Source: DASSUW01 sp036257565 (GTDB taxonomy: Bacteria; Actinomycetota; Thermoleophilia; Solirubrobacterales; Solirubrobacteraceae). Taken from it: a stretch of DNA of 59,325 nt. The DNA lies in contig DATAFH010000133.1 in assembly GCA_036257565.1 (NCBI GenBank), forward strand, positions 1-59,325. The letters are read 5' to 3'. The position numbers and the translations under genes were made by a program. Below, one piece after another: positions 1 through 8,067 of the stretch (the first letter of the stretch is position 1; each line of letters begins with the position of its first letter). Under the pieces are notes generated by a model, which saw only the letters and a list, made by a program, of their open reading frames with translations, did not search any database and was not told where the DNA came from.

Positions 1-540
1 CTCGGCCGCGCGCTGATCGCCGCCGGCGGCATGCCGCGACGTCACGGCCACCTGATGTCGCACGACCTGGCCCAGCGGCCGCATTGGCACGAGCCGGCCG
101 GATACCGGCTTACGGACGTCGACCGGGCCGCCGTCGACCTGGTGGACGCCTTTCGGGCGGCGTTCCCGCCCGGCCACGTCGACCACCGCGACGAGACACC
201 GACACGGGCGCTCGAGGAGCTCGAAGGCCATCTCTCCGGCCGTACGTTCGGACCGCTGCTGCGTGGCAGCGGCCTCGCCGTCGCGGCCGACGGCAGGGTC
301 GTCGGCGCGATCATCCTCGGCGTCCTGCCGGGCGACCCGCCGCTCAACGGCCCGTGGCTGATGGAGGTCTTCCGGCACCCGGACCACCGGGGCGTCGGCC
401 GTGCCCTCGTGGAACGGGCCCTCGCGCTGACCGACGGGCCGGCCTTGGGCCTGATGGTGACCGAGGGGAACCCGGCGCGACGCCTCTATGAGGCGCTGGG
501 CTTCAGGGTGGTCAAGTCGCTGCTGGTCGTCCAGATCTAG
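1..540 (+). CDS. GNAT-family N-acetyltransferase (5' end outside window)
   Basis: The frame is open from base 1 without a stop, and the residues before the first ATG (position 31) continue sensibly, so the gene very probably starts left of the window. The visible 3' part carries a complete GNAT core: a beta strand (RVVGAIILGVLP), the acetyl-CoA motif A (HPDHRGVGRALVERAL, about 30 residues after it) and the closing motif B (NPARRLYEALGFRVV). The family transfers acetyl from acetyl-CoA to an amine; the substrate cannot be told. It converges with the acyl-CoA dehydrogenase gene and overlaps its end by four bases. Confidence 0.8.
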   Translation, partial: LGRALIAAGGMPRRHGHLMSHDLAQRPHWHEPAGYRLTDVDRAAVDLVDAFRAAFPPGHVDHRDETPTRALEELEGHLSGRTFGPLLRGSGLAVAADGRVVGAIILGVLPGDPPLNGPWLMEVFRHPDHRGVGRALVERALALTDGPALGLMVTEGNPARRLYEALGFRVVKSLLVVQI

Positions 541-2087
541 ACCGCGAGCGCGCGCTCGACGACGGCGTCGCCGTCGACGCAGGACGGCAGCGTGCCGAAC
601 ACGCGGCCGCGGGCGTCGCCGAGGCGACCCGCGCAGAACGCATCGGCCACCTCGTGCGGGGCATGGCGGACGAGCAGCGAGGCCTGGAAGGCGAGCGCGA
701 GGTCTTCGACGGTCCGGCGGGCGACCCACTCGCCCTCGGGCGCCGACAGCGCGTCGAGGTGGGCGTCGAGCCGGCGGTCGGCGCCCCGGCCGAGCTCGCA
801 CTCGGCCAGAAAGGCCGGCAGGCCGTCGGGTTCGCGGGCCGCGGCGCGCAGCACGTCGAGGGCCATCACGTTGCCCGAGCCCTCCCAGATCCCGTTCAGC
901 GGCGCGTCGCGCAGGAGCCGCGGCATCGGCGACTCCTCCACATAGCCGTTCCCGCCCAGGCACTCGAGCGCCTCGGCGGCGTGCGGCGTCGCGCGCTTGC
1001 AGATCCAGTACTTGAGCACCGCGGTCGCGAACCGCCGGAGGGCGGTGTCGTTCTCGTCGTACGCGCGCGCAAGCCGCAGCGCGGTGGCGGTGGCGGCCTC
1101 TGACTCGATCGCGAGGTCGGCGAGCACGTTGACCATCGCGGGCTGCTCGACCAGGCGGCGGCCGAACGCGCGGCGATGGCGGGCGTGCCAGACGGCCTCC
1201 GCCACGCCGCGCCGCATCCCGGCCGCGCTGCCGATCACGCAGTCGAGCCGCGTGTGGGTGACCATCTCGATGATCGTCGCGACGCCACGGCCGTCCTCCC
1301 CCAGCAGCCGCGCCGGGGCGGCGCGGAACTCGACCTCGCTCGACGGCAACGATCGCGTGCCGAGCTTGTCCTTGAGCCGCTGGAACTCCATGCCCGGCCC
1401 GCGCTCGAGCACGAAGCAGGAGACGCCGGCGGGCGCCTGAGCGAGCACGAGGAAGATCGCGCACGGCGGGTACGAGCAGAACCACTTGTGGCCGGTGAGC
1501 TCCCACCAGCCGTCGCCGGCCGGCTCGGCGCGAGTGGTGTTGGCGCGCACGTCCGAGCCGCCCTGCTTCTCGGTCATGGCCATGCCGCACAGCGCGCCGC
1601 GGTCGTAGTCGGGGAGCGTCAAGCGCGGCTCCCACTCGGTGGCCAGCGCCGGGTCGTGGCGGAGGGCGGGGATCGCCGAGTAGGTCATCGAGACGGGACA
1701 CATCACGCCCGCATTCGCGTGCGTCCACAGCAGCTCGAGCGCCGCGCGCGCGACGTGCGCGCCCGGCCGCGGGTCTCGCCACGGGAGCGAGTGGATCTCG
1801 CGCTCGACCGCGCCACGCAGGAGCCAGTGCCAGCTGGGGTCGAGCTCCACCTCGTCGAGCCGGTGGCCGAAGCGGTCGTGGGTGAGCAGCCGCGGCTCGT
1901 TGCGCTCGGCGCGGCGCCCGTGAGCCTGAGCCTCGGCCGAGCCCGCTACCGCGCCCGCGTCGCGGACGCGGTCGACCGCCCAGCCGGCTCCCTCGCGCTC
2001 GAGGGCCTCTCGCAGCGCGAGGTCGCCCTCGAGCAGGTCGACGTCCTCGAACGGGACGGACTGGTTGTCGACGTCATGCGTGAGCAT
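537..2087 (-). CDS. Acyl-CoA dehydrogenase, AidB-like subfamily
   Basis: 516-residue FAD flavoprotein of the acyl-CoA dehydrogenase superfamily. The N-terminal part (LLTHDRFGHRLDEVELDPSW, then HANAGVMCPVSMTYSAIPAL) and the central MTEKQGGSDVRANTT segment are those of the AidB/isovaleryl-CoA dehydrogenase-like branch, and the C-terminal region has ALECLGGNGYVEESPMPRLL followed by NGIWEGSGNVMALDVLRA. AidB-like enzymes bind FAD and DNA in E. coli; whether this one oxidises an acyl-CoA is not shown. The ATG at 2087 was chosen because earlier in-frame codons lie inside the TetR gene and encode low-complexity sequence. It overlaps the upstream TetR gene by 14 bases, so the two are co-transcribed and probably coupled. 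Confidence 0.88.
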   Translation of the reverse strand: MLTHDVDNQSVPFEDVDLLEGDLALREALEREGAGWAVDRVRDAGAVAGSAEAQAHGRRAERNEPRLLTHDRFGHRLDEVELDPSWHWLLRGAVEREIHSLPWRDPRPGAHVARAALELLWTHANAGVMCPVSMTYSAIPALRHDPALATEWEPRLTLPDYDRGALCGMAMTEKQGGSDVRANTTRAEPAGDGWWELTGHKWFCSYPPCAIFLVLAQAPAGVSCFVLERGPGMEFQRLKDKLGTRSLPSSEVEFRAAPARLLGEDGRGVATIIEMVTHTRLDCVIGSAAGMRRGVAEAVWHARHRRAFGRRLVEQPAMVNVLADLAIESEAATATALRLARAYDENDTALRRFATAVLKYWICKRATPHAAEALECLGGNGYVEESPMPRLLRDAPLNGIWEGSGNVMALDVLRAAAREPDGLPAFLAECELGRGADRRLDAHLDALSAPEGEWVARRTVEDLALAFQASLLVRHAPHEVADAFCAGRLGDARGRVFGTLPSCVDGDAVVERALAV

Positions 2088-2685
2088 TGGCGGTTCCGAC
2101 GGAGCGAAGGACGAACGTCTGGAGCGCGTCGACGAGCGCGTCCGCGCCCGCGTCGCGGTGCTGGAGCGGGCCGAGGAGGGCTTCCGCGAGCGCGCCGACG
2201 ATCGCGGCCGCGGTGAGGTCGGCGTCGAGCGGCGGGAGCTCGCCGGTGTCGACGCCGTCGGCCAGCGCACGGGCGAAGAGGTCGGCATAGGCGCGGCGGA
2301 ACGTGAGCCGCTCCGCCTCGACGGCCGGGTCGACGGGCTCGGCGATCAGCGCGTACGCGCGCACCGGCTCGGCCAGGGCGCGGCGGACGAAGGTCTCGAC
2401 CCAGGCGGCGAGGCGCGTCGCCGCCGGCTCGCCGCGCGCGGTGGTGGCGCGCAGGGCGTCGACCTCGCGCTGCGACGCCTTGCGGAAGACCTCGGCGAAC
2501 AGGTCGACCTTGGACGGAAAGTGGCGGTAGACCGTGCCGGTCGCGATCCCGGCCCGGCGGGCGACGGCGGCCATCGAGGCGGACGCGTACCCGCCCTCGG
2601 CCAGCTGGTCGAGCGCGGCGTCGACGATCCGCTCGCGGACGGCGGCCAGGCGGGCGCGCGTGCGGTCAGTCGGACGGTACGGCAT
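2074..2685 (-). CDS. TetR-family transcriptional regulator
   Basis: 203 residues. An N-terminal helix-turn-helix domain (residues about 14-62) has the standard TetR signature, with IVDAALDQLAEGGYASASM, then VARRAGIATGTVYRHFPSK. The rest is the helical ligand/dimer domain, whose ligand is unknown. It is the first gene of a two-gene unit with the AidB-like dehydrogenase, so it most likely controls that gene and itself, possibly in response to an acyl-CoA or branched-chain acid (inference). A perfect palindrome sits 12 bases upstream of the ATG. Confidence 0.9.
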   Translation of the reverse strand: MPYRPTDRTRARLAAVRERIVDAALDQLAEGGYASASMAAVARRAGIATGTVYRHFPSKVDLFAEVFRKASQREVDALRATTARGEPAATRLAAWVETFVRRALAEPVRAYALIAEPVDPAVEAERLTFRRAYADLFARALADGVDTGELPPLDADLTAAAIVGALAEALLGPLQHRDAGADALVDALQTFVLRSVGTANAHA

Positions 2686-2696
2686 CGCTATAGAAG

Positions 2697-2710
2697 TGAA
2701 TCACGATTCA
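2697..2710 (-). promoter_or_regulatory. Probable TetR operator upstream of the TetR/AidB pair
   Basis: TGAATC-AC-GATTCA: two perfect 6-base arms around a 2-base centre, just before the TetR start codon. On the minus strand a TATAGC hexamer (2687-2692) follows directly, so a bound repressor would cover the promoter and the mRNA would be nearly leaderless. Position and symmetry are seen; the protein that binds is inferred. Confidence 0.55.
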
Positions 2711-2727
2711 TGACGCCGTGGTAGACG

Positions 2728-2985
2728 GACGCCGGCAATGAGGAGTGAGTGCGGGTTGGGGTCGTGCTGCGCGCGCACAACCGGCCACGGGCGGCACCCG
2801 ATCGCGGTCCTTGTCCACCGAGGTGCCGTGGCGGCACGTTTCTGCACAAACCCAGAATCCGGATCCAGGGCCGTGGCCAGTTGTGTGCCGTAGCGGCATG
2901 TTTCTGCACACGACCAGTTCCTGACCGGCTGGCGTGTCCCATTGCGGCGCAGGGACCTCCCCTCAATGCCGCCGTTGACGTTCGC
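2728..2985. repeat. Intergenic repeat element A (no gene, 2711-2991)
   Basis: The spacer between ftsI and the TetR gene holds no convincing gene. It contains two copies of a 15-base palindrome, GTGCCGTRGCGGCAC, starting at 2823 and 2885 (62 bases apart), each followed by TTTCTGCACA. The outer ends are roughly inverted: GCCGGCAATGAGGAG near 2731, and CCTCAATGCCGCCGTT near 2957. The same palindrome pair with the same 62-base spacing recurs at 46237/46299, so this belongs to a dispersed element family. Confidence 0.6.
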
Positions 2986-2991
2986 CGGGAC

Positions 2992-4650
2992 CTAACCCGG
3001 CGCGATGCGGAGATAGTTCAGCGCGAAGCTCGTGATCTCCCGGAACGCCGGAGCGGCGACCGTGCCGCCGTAGATGTCGCCCTGCGGCTCGTCGACCATG
3101 ACAGCGACGAGGAGCTTCGGGCGCTTGGCGGGGGCGAAGCCGACGAACGAGGACACGAACTTGGTCTTCGAGTAGCCGCCGAACTCGTCCGGCTTCTCGG
3201 CCGTGCCGGTCTTGCCGGCCATCACGTAGCCGTCGATGCCCGCGCCGGACGCGGTGCCGCCCGGGCCCAGCACGCCCTCGAGCATGCGGCGGACGGAGGC
3301 GGCGGTCGTCTCGGAGATCACGCGGCGGCCCTCCGGCTTGCGGGCGCTGCGCGCTCCCACCCGCTCGACGATGTGGGGGGCGCGCAGCGTGCCGCCGTTG
3401 GCGATCGCGGCGTAGCCCGCAGCCATCTGCATCAGCGTCACCGCCATGCCCTGGCCGATCGGCAGGTTGCCCATCGACGAGCCTGAGTAGTCCTCGGGCG
3501 CGAGCGGGATGCCGCGCTCCTCGCCCGGCAGGTCGATGCCCGTCGGGCTGCCGAACCCGAAACGGCGCACCCAGCGGTCGAAGCGCTCGGCGCCGAGCCG
3601 CTGGCCGATCATGATCGCGCCCACGTTGGAGGACTGCTCGAGGATCTGGCGCGTGGTCAGGGTGCGGTAGCCGACCGGATGCGACTCCCCGATCTCGCGG
3701 TCGGCGACGGTGATCGTGGGCGGCAGGTTGAAGGTCGTCGTCGGCGTGACCTCGCCGTCTTCGAGCGCCCCCGCCACCGTGAAGGCCTTGAACGTCGAGC
3801 CGGGCTCGTAGTTGACCTCGATCGCGCGGTTCTGGCGGGCGTACGCGGGCGCGTCGCCGAGCGCGTTGGCGTTCACTCGCGGCCAGTTGGCGAGCGCGAG
3901 CACGGCGCCGTCGCGCGGATCCATGACGACGGCGGTCGCGCCCTTCGGCTGCCACGCCTCGCCGACGTCGGCGAGTGCGTCCTCCGCCCGATCCTGCAGG
4001 TTGGCGTCGAGCGTCAGGCGCACGTCGGCGCCGCGCACGGTGGGCTTGGTCTCGCGCAGCTGGATCGGCTCTCCCAGCGCGTCCTTCTTGAGCTGGCGCT
4101 CGCCGTCCCGGCCGCGCAGGTACTCGTCGAGCGAGTACTCGAGACCTGCGAGCCCGTGGCCGTCGGTCCCGTTCACGCCGAGCAGCTGCGACGCGCTCCA
4201 CTCGCGCGGGTACAGGCGGTCGAACTCGGGGATGAACTCGAGCCCGGCGATGTCCATGCGCTGCACCTGCCGAGCGCGGTCGGGCTTGACCTTGCGCGCG
4301 AGGTAGACGAACCCGGTGTCGCGGCGCGCGAGCTGGCGCAGCAGCTCGTCCTCGGGCCGGTGGAGGATCTCGGAGAGCTTCGCGGCCAGGCCGGGCGCGT
4401 CCTCGACGAGGTAGGGGGTGGCCGCGATCGTGACCGCCGGCTGCGAGACCGCCAGCTCGGTGCCCTCGCGATCGAGGATGGTGCCGCGACGGGCAGGAAC
4501 GACGACCTCGGACTCCTGCTGGACGGCGGCCGCCTGCTTGAGCGTGCCGGCCTTGACGACGCCCAGCCAGGCGGCCTTGCCCGCGCCGAGGACGAGCAGG
4601 GTCAGAAAGACGGCGAAGAGGAAGCCGATGCGGCGCTCGATGAGCCGCAC
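2992..4650 (-). CDS. ftsI: Peptidoglycan transpeptidase, FtsI/PBP2 type (class B PBP)
   Basis: 552 residues. A short cytoplasmic N-terminus and one membrane anchor (residues about 8-30) precede the PBP dimerisation domain (RRGTILDREGTELAVS near 55-70) and the transpeptidase domain. Catalytic motifs are all present: SxxK as STFK with Ser285 and Lys288, SxN as SSN (340-342), and KTG at 480-482. It cross-links septal peptidoglycan outside the membrane. The GTG start at 4650 follows the ftsL-like stop by four bases, in the order mraZ-rsmH-ftsL-ftsI typical of the dcw cluster. Unlike the usual cluster, no murE/murF/mraY follows. Confidence 0.95.
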   Translation of the reverse strand: MRLIERRIGFLFAVFLTLLVLGAGKAAWLGVVKAGTLKQAAAVQQESEVVVPARRGTILDREGTELAVSQPAVTIAATPYLVEDAPGLAAKLSEILHRPEDELLRQLARRDTGFVYLARKVKPDRARQVQRMDIAGLEFIPEFDRLYPREWSASQLLGVNGTDGHGLAGLEYSLDEYLRGRDGERQLKKDALGEPIQLRETKPTVRGADVRLTLDANLQDRAEDALADVGEAWQPKGATAVVMDPRDGAVLALANWPRVNANALGDAPAYARQNRAIEVNYEPGSTFKAFTVAGALEDGEVTPTTTFNLPPTITVADREIGESHPVGYRTLTTRQILEQSSNVGAIMIGQRLGAERFDRWVRRFGFGSPTGIDLPGEERGIPLAPEDYSGSSMGNLPIGQGMAVTLMQMAAGYAAIANGGTLRAPHIVERVGARSARKPEGRRVISETTAASVRRMLEGVLGPGGTASGAGIDGYVMAGKTGTAEKPDEFGGYSKTKFVSSFVGFAPAKRPKLLVAVMVDEPQGDIYGGTVAAPAFREITSFALNYLRIAPG

Positions 4651-4654
4651 CGGC

Positions 4655-5419
4655 TCAGCCCTGGTCGGGTGCGACGGGTGCGGTCGCGGCCGGTTCGGCC
4701 GCGGGTGCGGTGGCGGCCGGGTCTGTGACGGGCGCGGTGGTCACCGGCGCGGCGACGGCCGGGTCGGCTACCGGCGCGGTGGCGGGATCGACGGGGGTGG
4801 CCGCGGCCGCTACCGGATCCGCGGCGGCGAGGACGCCGGGCTCGAGCCCGCCGTTGGCCATCACCGCTGCGGCGTCGTCGCTCGGCGGCTGCATGCGCCT
4901 CGCGGCCATGGCGGCATCGCGCTTCGGGCGAGCCTTCAGGAACTCCATCGAGCCGGCGGCCGGAGCGACCATGCCCTCGCGCTGGGCCGCGTCGCGCACG
5001 CGGTCGCTGGCGGACAGCCGCGCGATGTCGGCCTCGAGGTTCGCGTTCTGGCGCTCGAGCGTGCTCATCGTCGTGACCGCGCGCGAGATGCCGGTGTTGA
5101 GCTTGAGCAGCGTCACCTGCATCGCGACGATCCCGCCGAGCAGCAGGCCGACCAGCCAGATCCAGACGCGGCCGCGCAGGAGCCCGTCGACGACGCGGTG
5201 CTCCGGGAGCGCGCGGATGCGCTCGAAGGCGCCGCCTGTCTCGCTCCTTCGTCGCTCGCCACCGGCTTCGCCTCGCCCGCGGCGGACGGCGCCGGCGGCC
5301 GGTGCTGCCACGGTCGCGGGTCGCAGCGGGCCGGAGACGCGGCGCACATGGCGGGGCGCGGGCCGCTGCGCCGGCCGGGGCCGGGCGGCGTGGCGGGAGC
5401 GGACGGTCTGCGTGGGCAC
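4655..5419 (-). CDS. ftsL: FtsL-like single-pass septal protein with long disordered tails
   Basis: 254 residues if the GTG at 5419, overlapping the rsmH stop, is the start. A basic low-complexity N-terminus (1-80) precedes one membrane helix (VWIWLVGLLLGGIVAM, about 85-105) and a coiled-coil stretch (about 108-150, LERQNANLEADIARLS). The last 90 residues are an Ala/Pro/Thr/Val repeat of the ATAPVADPA kind. The small-membrane-protein-plus-coiled-coil plan and its place between rsmH and ftsI fit FtsL, which bridges FtsB and the FtsWI synthase; direct sequence identity to FtsL is weak. Residues about 46-63 are encoded by a REP-like repeat (5235-5281), suggesting insertion into a tolerant linker. 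Confidence 0.72.
   Translation of the reverse strand: MPTQTVRSRHAARPRPAQRPAPRHVRRVSGPLRPATVAAPAAGAVRRGRGEAGGERRRSETGGAFERIRALPEHRVVDGLLRGRVWIWLVGLLLGGIVAMQVTLLKLNTGISRAVTTMSTLERQNANLEADIARLSASDRVRDAAQREGMVAPAAGSMEFLKARPKRDAAMAARRMQPPSDDAAAVMANGGLEPGVLAAADPVAAAATPVDPATAPVADPAVAAPVTTAPVTDPAATAPAAEPAATAPVAPDQG
5235..5281 (-). repeat. REP-like repeat translated inside the ftsL-like gene
   Basis: On the minus strand this stretch matches the pattern GACGAGGCRAAGCCSGTGRC followed by GAGCG..GCGAGRCAGG. It also occurs at 19631-19672 (end of pntAb) and as two inverted arms at 13641-13688 and 13756-13800. Here it encodes the charged peptide RGRGEAGGERRRSETGG in the N-terminal linker. Confidence 0.65.
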
Positions 5420-6354
5420 TACGGCTCCTCCCTGAGCTTGCGGGCGGCCCGCAGGCGGGCCGACTTCGAGCGCGGGTTGTCCGCCACCTCGCCGGCCGTC
5501 GGCGCCACGGACCGCCGGAAGACCGGCTCGGCCTCCGGGGTGCGGCCGCAGGCGCACACGGGCAGGTCGGGCGGGCAGATACACCCGCGCGCCTTGTCGG
5601 TGAGGAAGCGCTTGACGCGCCGGTCCTCGAGCGAATGGAAGGAGATCGCGGCCAGGCGACCTCCGACGCGCAGCACGTCCCACGCGAGCGGGAGCGCCGC
5701 GTCGAGCTGCGCGAGCTCCTCGTTGACGGCGATCCGGATCGCCTGGAACGTCCGCTTGGCCGGGTGCCCGCCCGCGAAGCGCGCGGGGGCGGGAATCGCG
5801 GCGGTGATCGCGTCGACGAGCTCGAAGGTCGTGCTCAGCGGCCGGCGGCGCTCGATCTGGCCGGCGATCCGGTCCGCGTACCGCTCCTCGCCGTACTCGC
5901 GCAGCACGCGGGCGAGGCGGCGGCGATCCCAGGTGTTGACGAGCTCGGCGGCGGTCAGCGGCTGGCTCGGGTCCATCCGCATGTCGAGCGGGGCGTCGTA
6001 GGCGTAGGAGAAGCCGCGCTCGCGCGTGTCGACCTGCATCGACGACATGCCGAGGTCGAGGTAGACGAGGTCAGCCTCGACACCCTCCTCGGCCAGGTCG
6101 CGGAGGCCGTGCTCGAAGTCGGCGCGGATGAAACGGGTGGCGCACGGGACCTCGGGGGCGAGCTCGGCGAACGCCTTCTCGGCGAGCGGGTCGCGGTCGA
6201 TGGCGATCAGCGTGCCGGCCGGCCCGAGGCGGTCGGCGACCAGCCGCGCGTGGCCGGCGGCGCCGAGCGTGCAGTCGATCGCGACCTGCCCGGGCTGGGG
6301 GTCGAGCGCCTCGATCAGCTCGCCCGCCAGGACCGGGACGTGGGTACGGGGCAT
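5419..6354 (-). CDS. rsmH: 16S rRNA (cytosine(1402)-N(4))-methyltransferase RsmH
   Basis: 311 residues from the ATG at 6354, two bases after the mraZ stop. The start PRTHVPVLAGELIEAL is the family N-terminus; an in-frame ATG six codons upstream is possible but would overlap mraZ. Further marks are the SAM-binding motif (IDCTLGAAGHA), LDLGMSSMQVD, GFSYAYDAPLDMRMD and RTFQAIRIAVNEEL. The C-terminus holds a CxCxP-type cysteine group (GCICPPDLPVCACG). The enzyme methylates N4 of C1402 in 16S rRNA. It is co-transcribed with mraZ, as in most bacteria. Confidence 0.96.
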   Translation of the reverse strand: MPRTHVPVLAGELIEALDPQPGQVAIDCTLGAAGHARLVADRLGPAGTLIAIDRDPLAEKAFAELAPEVPCATRFIRADFEHGLRDLAEEGVEADLVYLDLGMSSMQVDTRERGFSYAYDAPLDMRMDPSQPLTAAELVNTWDRRRLARVLREYGEERYADRIAGQIERRRPLSTTFELVDAITAAIPAPARFAGGHPAKRTFQAIRIAVNEELAQLDAALPLAWDVLRVGGRLAAISFHSLEDRRVKRFLTDKARGCICPPDLPVCACGRTPEAEPVFRRSVAPTAGEVADNPRSKSARLRAARKLREEP

Positions 6355-6355
6355 G

Positions 6356-6790
6356 TCAAGCAGGATGGCCAAGTGACACGGTGAGGTCAGGCGCCCGTCG
6401 GGACAGGTCGCGGTAGTAGTCCTCCCAGGCCGAGCGGTCCCAGAGCTCGAGGCAGTCGCCGGCGCCGGTGATGACGACGTCGCGCGAGATGTCCGCGTGC
6501 TCGAGCTCCTTGACCCCCAGCATCACGCGGCCGGCCGAGTCGAGCTCCGAGCTCGTGGCGTTGCCGTAGAGCATGCGCTTCAGCTCGCGGGCCTGGGGTG
6601 AGAACGGATTGAGCTCGCTCAAGGCTGACTGCGTGATCGACGTGTAGGTCGCCTCGGGATAGAGCGAGATGCAGGGGTCGACGCCGCGCACGAGAAACAC
6701 CCCGCCAGCCAACGCGGACCGGAACCTGGCCGGCACCGTCAGCCGGTTCTTCGCGTCGAGCGAGTGTTCGAAGGTGCCGTGGAAGGCCAA
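6356..6790 (-). CDS. mraZ: Transcriptional regulator MraZ
   Basis: 144 residues with two AbrB-like SpoVT halves; each has the DxxxR signature (LDAKNRLTVP near 11-20 and LDSAGRVML near 82-90). MraZ represses the division cluster by binding TGGGR repeats in its own promoter, and such repeats are present upstream. The start is taken as TTG at 6790, since FHGTFEHSLDAK is the standard N-terminus and a stop codon lies two codons upstream in frame. The first gene of mraZ-rsmH-ftsL-ftsI. Confidence 0.95.
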   Translation of the reverse strand: MAFHGTFEHSLDAKNRLTVPARFRSALAGGVFLVRGVDPCISLYPEATYTSITQSALSELNPFSPQARELKRMLYGNATSSELDSAGRVMLGVKELEHADISRDVVITGAGDCLELWDRSAWEDYYRDLSRRAPDLTVSLGHPA

Positions 6791-6826
6791 GGCTCATGTG
6801 TCCGACGAGGCGAAGGGTTCAGTCGA

Positions 6827-6865
6827 TCCGGGGTGGCGGAGTGGGAGGAGCCCCGCCACCCCGGA
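6827..6865 (-). promoter_or_regulatory. Hairpin in the mraZ leader
   Basis: A perfect 13-bp stem, TCCGGGGTGGCGG (6827-6839) with CCGCCACCCCGGA (6853-6865), and a 13-base loop. It lies in the 5' untranslated region of mraZ, 36 bases before the TTG start and downstream of the predicted promoter. There is no T-run, so it is not a classic terminator; a leader structure or attenuator is possible. The rest of the 415-base spacer up to tadC (6945-7205) shows no gene that I can support. Confidence 0.5.
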
Positions 6866-6887
6866 CCGGCTTCGCTCGTGGAACGTA

Positions 6888-6944
6888 CCCCACACCGTCC
6901 CACTCTGCAACACAAATATCGTCTTTTGTCCCACACGACTTGAA
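6888..6944 (-). promoter_or_regulatory. mraZ promoter with MraZ-binding repeats
   Basis: Read on the minus strand, TTCAAG (6939-6944), an 18-base spacer and GATATT (6915-6920) form a plausible -35/-10 pair. Just downstream are two direct repeats, TGGGA (6898-6902) and TGGGG (6888-6892), separated by exactly five bases, which is the known MraZ recognition arrangement (TGGGR-N5). A further TGGGA lies at 6929-6933 off the 5-base spacing. The position fits autorepression of the cluster. Confidence 0.7.
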
Positions 6945-7205
6945 TGAGGTCATGAAGCGGACCGCAAACCGGCGCGTTTGCAGGGGTTTCCCGGTGGGGC
7001 AGGATCTGGCCCATCCGGCGCCGGTTTCGCATGGCGGCCTGCAATCGCGCGAATTGCACGCGGAGTTGCGGCGTTCTGGGTGCTTCGGCAAGCTCCGTGG
7101 GGCCGCGTGGGAGACTCGCGGCGCCGTCGTCGAATCGGAAGGATCCATGCGTCGCCTTGGCGACGACGCACGGGTCCGGATCGCCGCGGGGCTCCGCTAG
7201 GCCGG

Positions 7206-8027
7206 TCACTCGAGCGGCACGATCGCGGGGATGAGGGCGGCGCCGACGAGGAGCAGGACGGCGGGCACGAGCAGCAGCGCGACGACGAGCTGGATCTGCG
7301 GCGCGGCGCGTGCGGCCGCCTCGGCGGAGCGCTGAGCCTCGCGCGCCCGCGCGGCCCGGCTCTCGCCGGCGAGCGCTGCGGCGAGCGGCGCGCCGTGGCG
7401 GTCGGCGCGGTGGAGGGCCGCCACGAGGGTCACGATGCCGGCGGCGGGGCAGCGCCGCTCGAGCTCGCCGTAGGCGGTCGGCCGCGGCACGCCGAGCGTC
7501 ACCTCGCCCGCGGCGCGGCGCAGCTCCGCGGCGAGGATCCCGGGATGACGCGCCCCGACCTCGCCGAGCGCCCTGGCCGGCGAGAGCCCCGCTGCGACGG
7601 CCACGCGCAGGAGGTCGAGCACGTCGGCCAGCTCCGCCTCGATCGCCCGCGCGCGGCGAGCGGTCCGCCGCCCGAGCCACAAATCCGGACCGACGAACGA
7701 CGCGGCCGGCAACGCGGCGAGCAGCGCGACCCCGAGCCGGCCCGGCGCGGCAGGCAACGCCGCCACGGCGACGGCACCTCCGGCCAGCGCCGCGCCGCCC
7801 TTGACGGCCATGAAGTCACCGACCGCGATCCTCATGCCCGCGGCGGCGATCCGATCGCCCAGCCGCCGCGGAGCCCGTGCCCCGAGACCGCGGCCGAGCA
7901 GCGCGAGCACCCGCACGCCGAGCCGTCCACGCGGCCGCCGCGGTAGCCGCATCCCGAGCACCAGGTCGACGACCCCCGGCGCCGCCAGCGCCCCCGCCAC
8001 GCCCGCAAGCATCACCGCCCGGCTCAT
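7206..8027 (-). CDS. tadC: Type II secretion F / TadC-like inner-membrane protein
   Basis: 273 residues from ATG 8027. A hydrophobic N-terminus and two paired hydrophobic segments flank a GspF/TadC cytoplasmic helical domain; the most telling part is ELADVLDLLRVAVAAGLSPARAL and later RCPAAGIVTLVAALHRADRHG. The end is a strong membrane hairpin (IQLVVALLLVPAVLLLVGAAL). TadC with TadB forms the membrane platform on which the TadA ATPase drives pilin assembly or secretion. It is the last gene of the run cpaB-tadA-tadB-tadC. Note that about 90 codons of open frame upstream of the ATG are overlap with tadB and are not used. Confidence 0.82.
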   Translation of the reverse strand: MSRAVMLAGVAGALAAPGVVDLVLGMRLPRRPRGRLGVRVLALLGRGLGARAPRRLGDRIAAAGMRIAVGDFMAVKGGAALAGGAVAVAALPAAPGRLGVALLAALPAASFVGPDLWLGRRTARRARAIEAELADVLDLLRVAVAAGLSPARALGEVGARHPGILAAELRRAAGEVTLGVPRPTAYGELERRCPAAGIVTLVAALHRADRHGAPLAAALAGESRAARAREAQRSAEAAARAAPQIQLVVALLLVPAVLLLVGAALIPAIVPLE

Positions 8028-8067
8028 CGGCGGCCCCACCCGACCGGGACGGTCCGCCGCGCCCGGC

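Noticed and set aside
6796..7200. 134-codon plus-strand frame upstream of mraZ
   Set aside because: No ribosome site, no domain, runs through the mraZ operator and leader hairpin.
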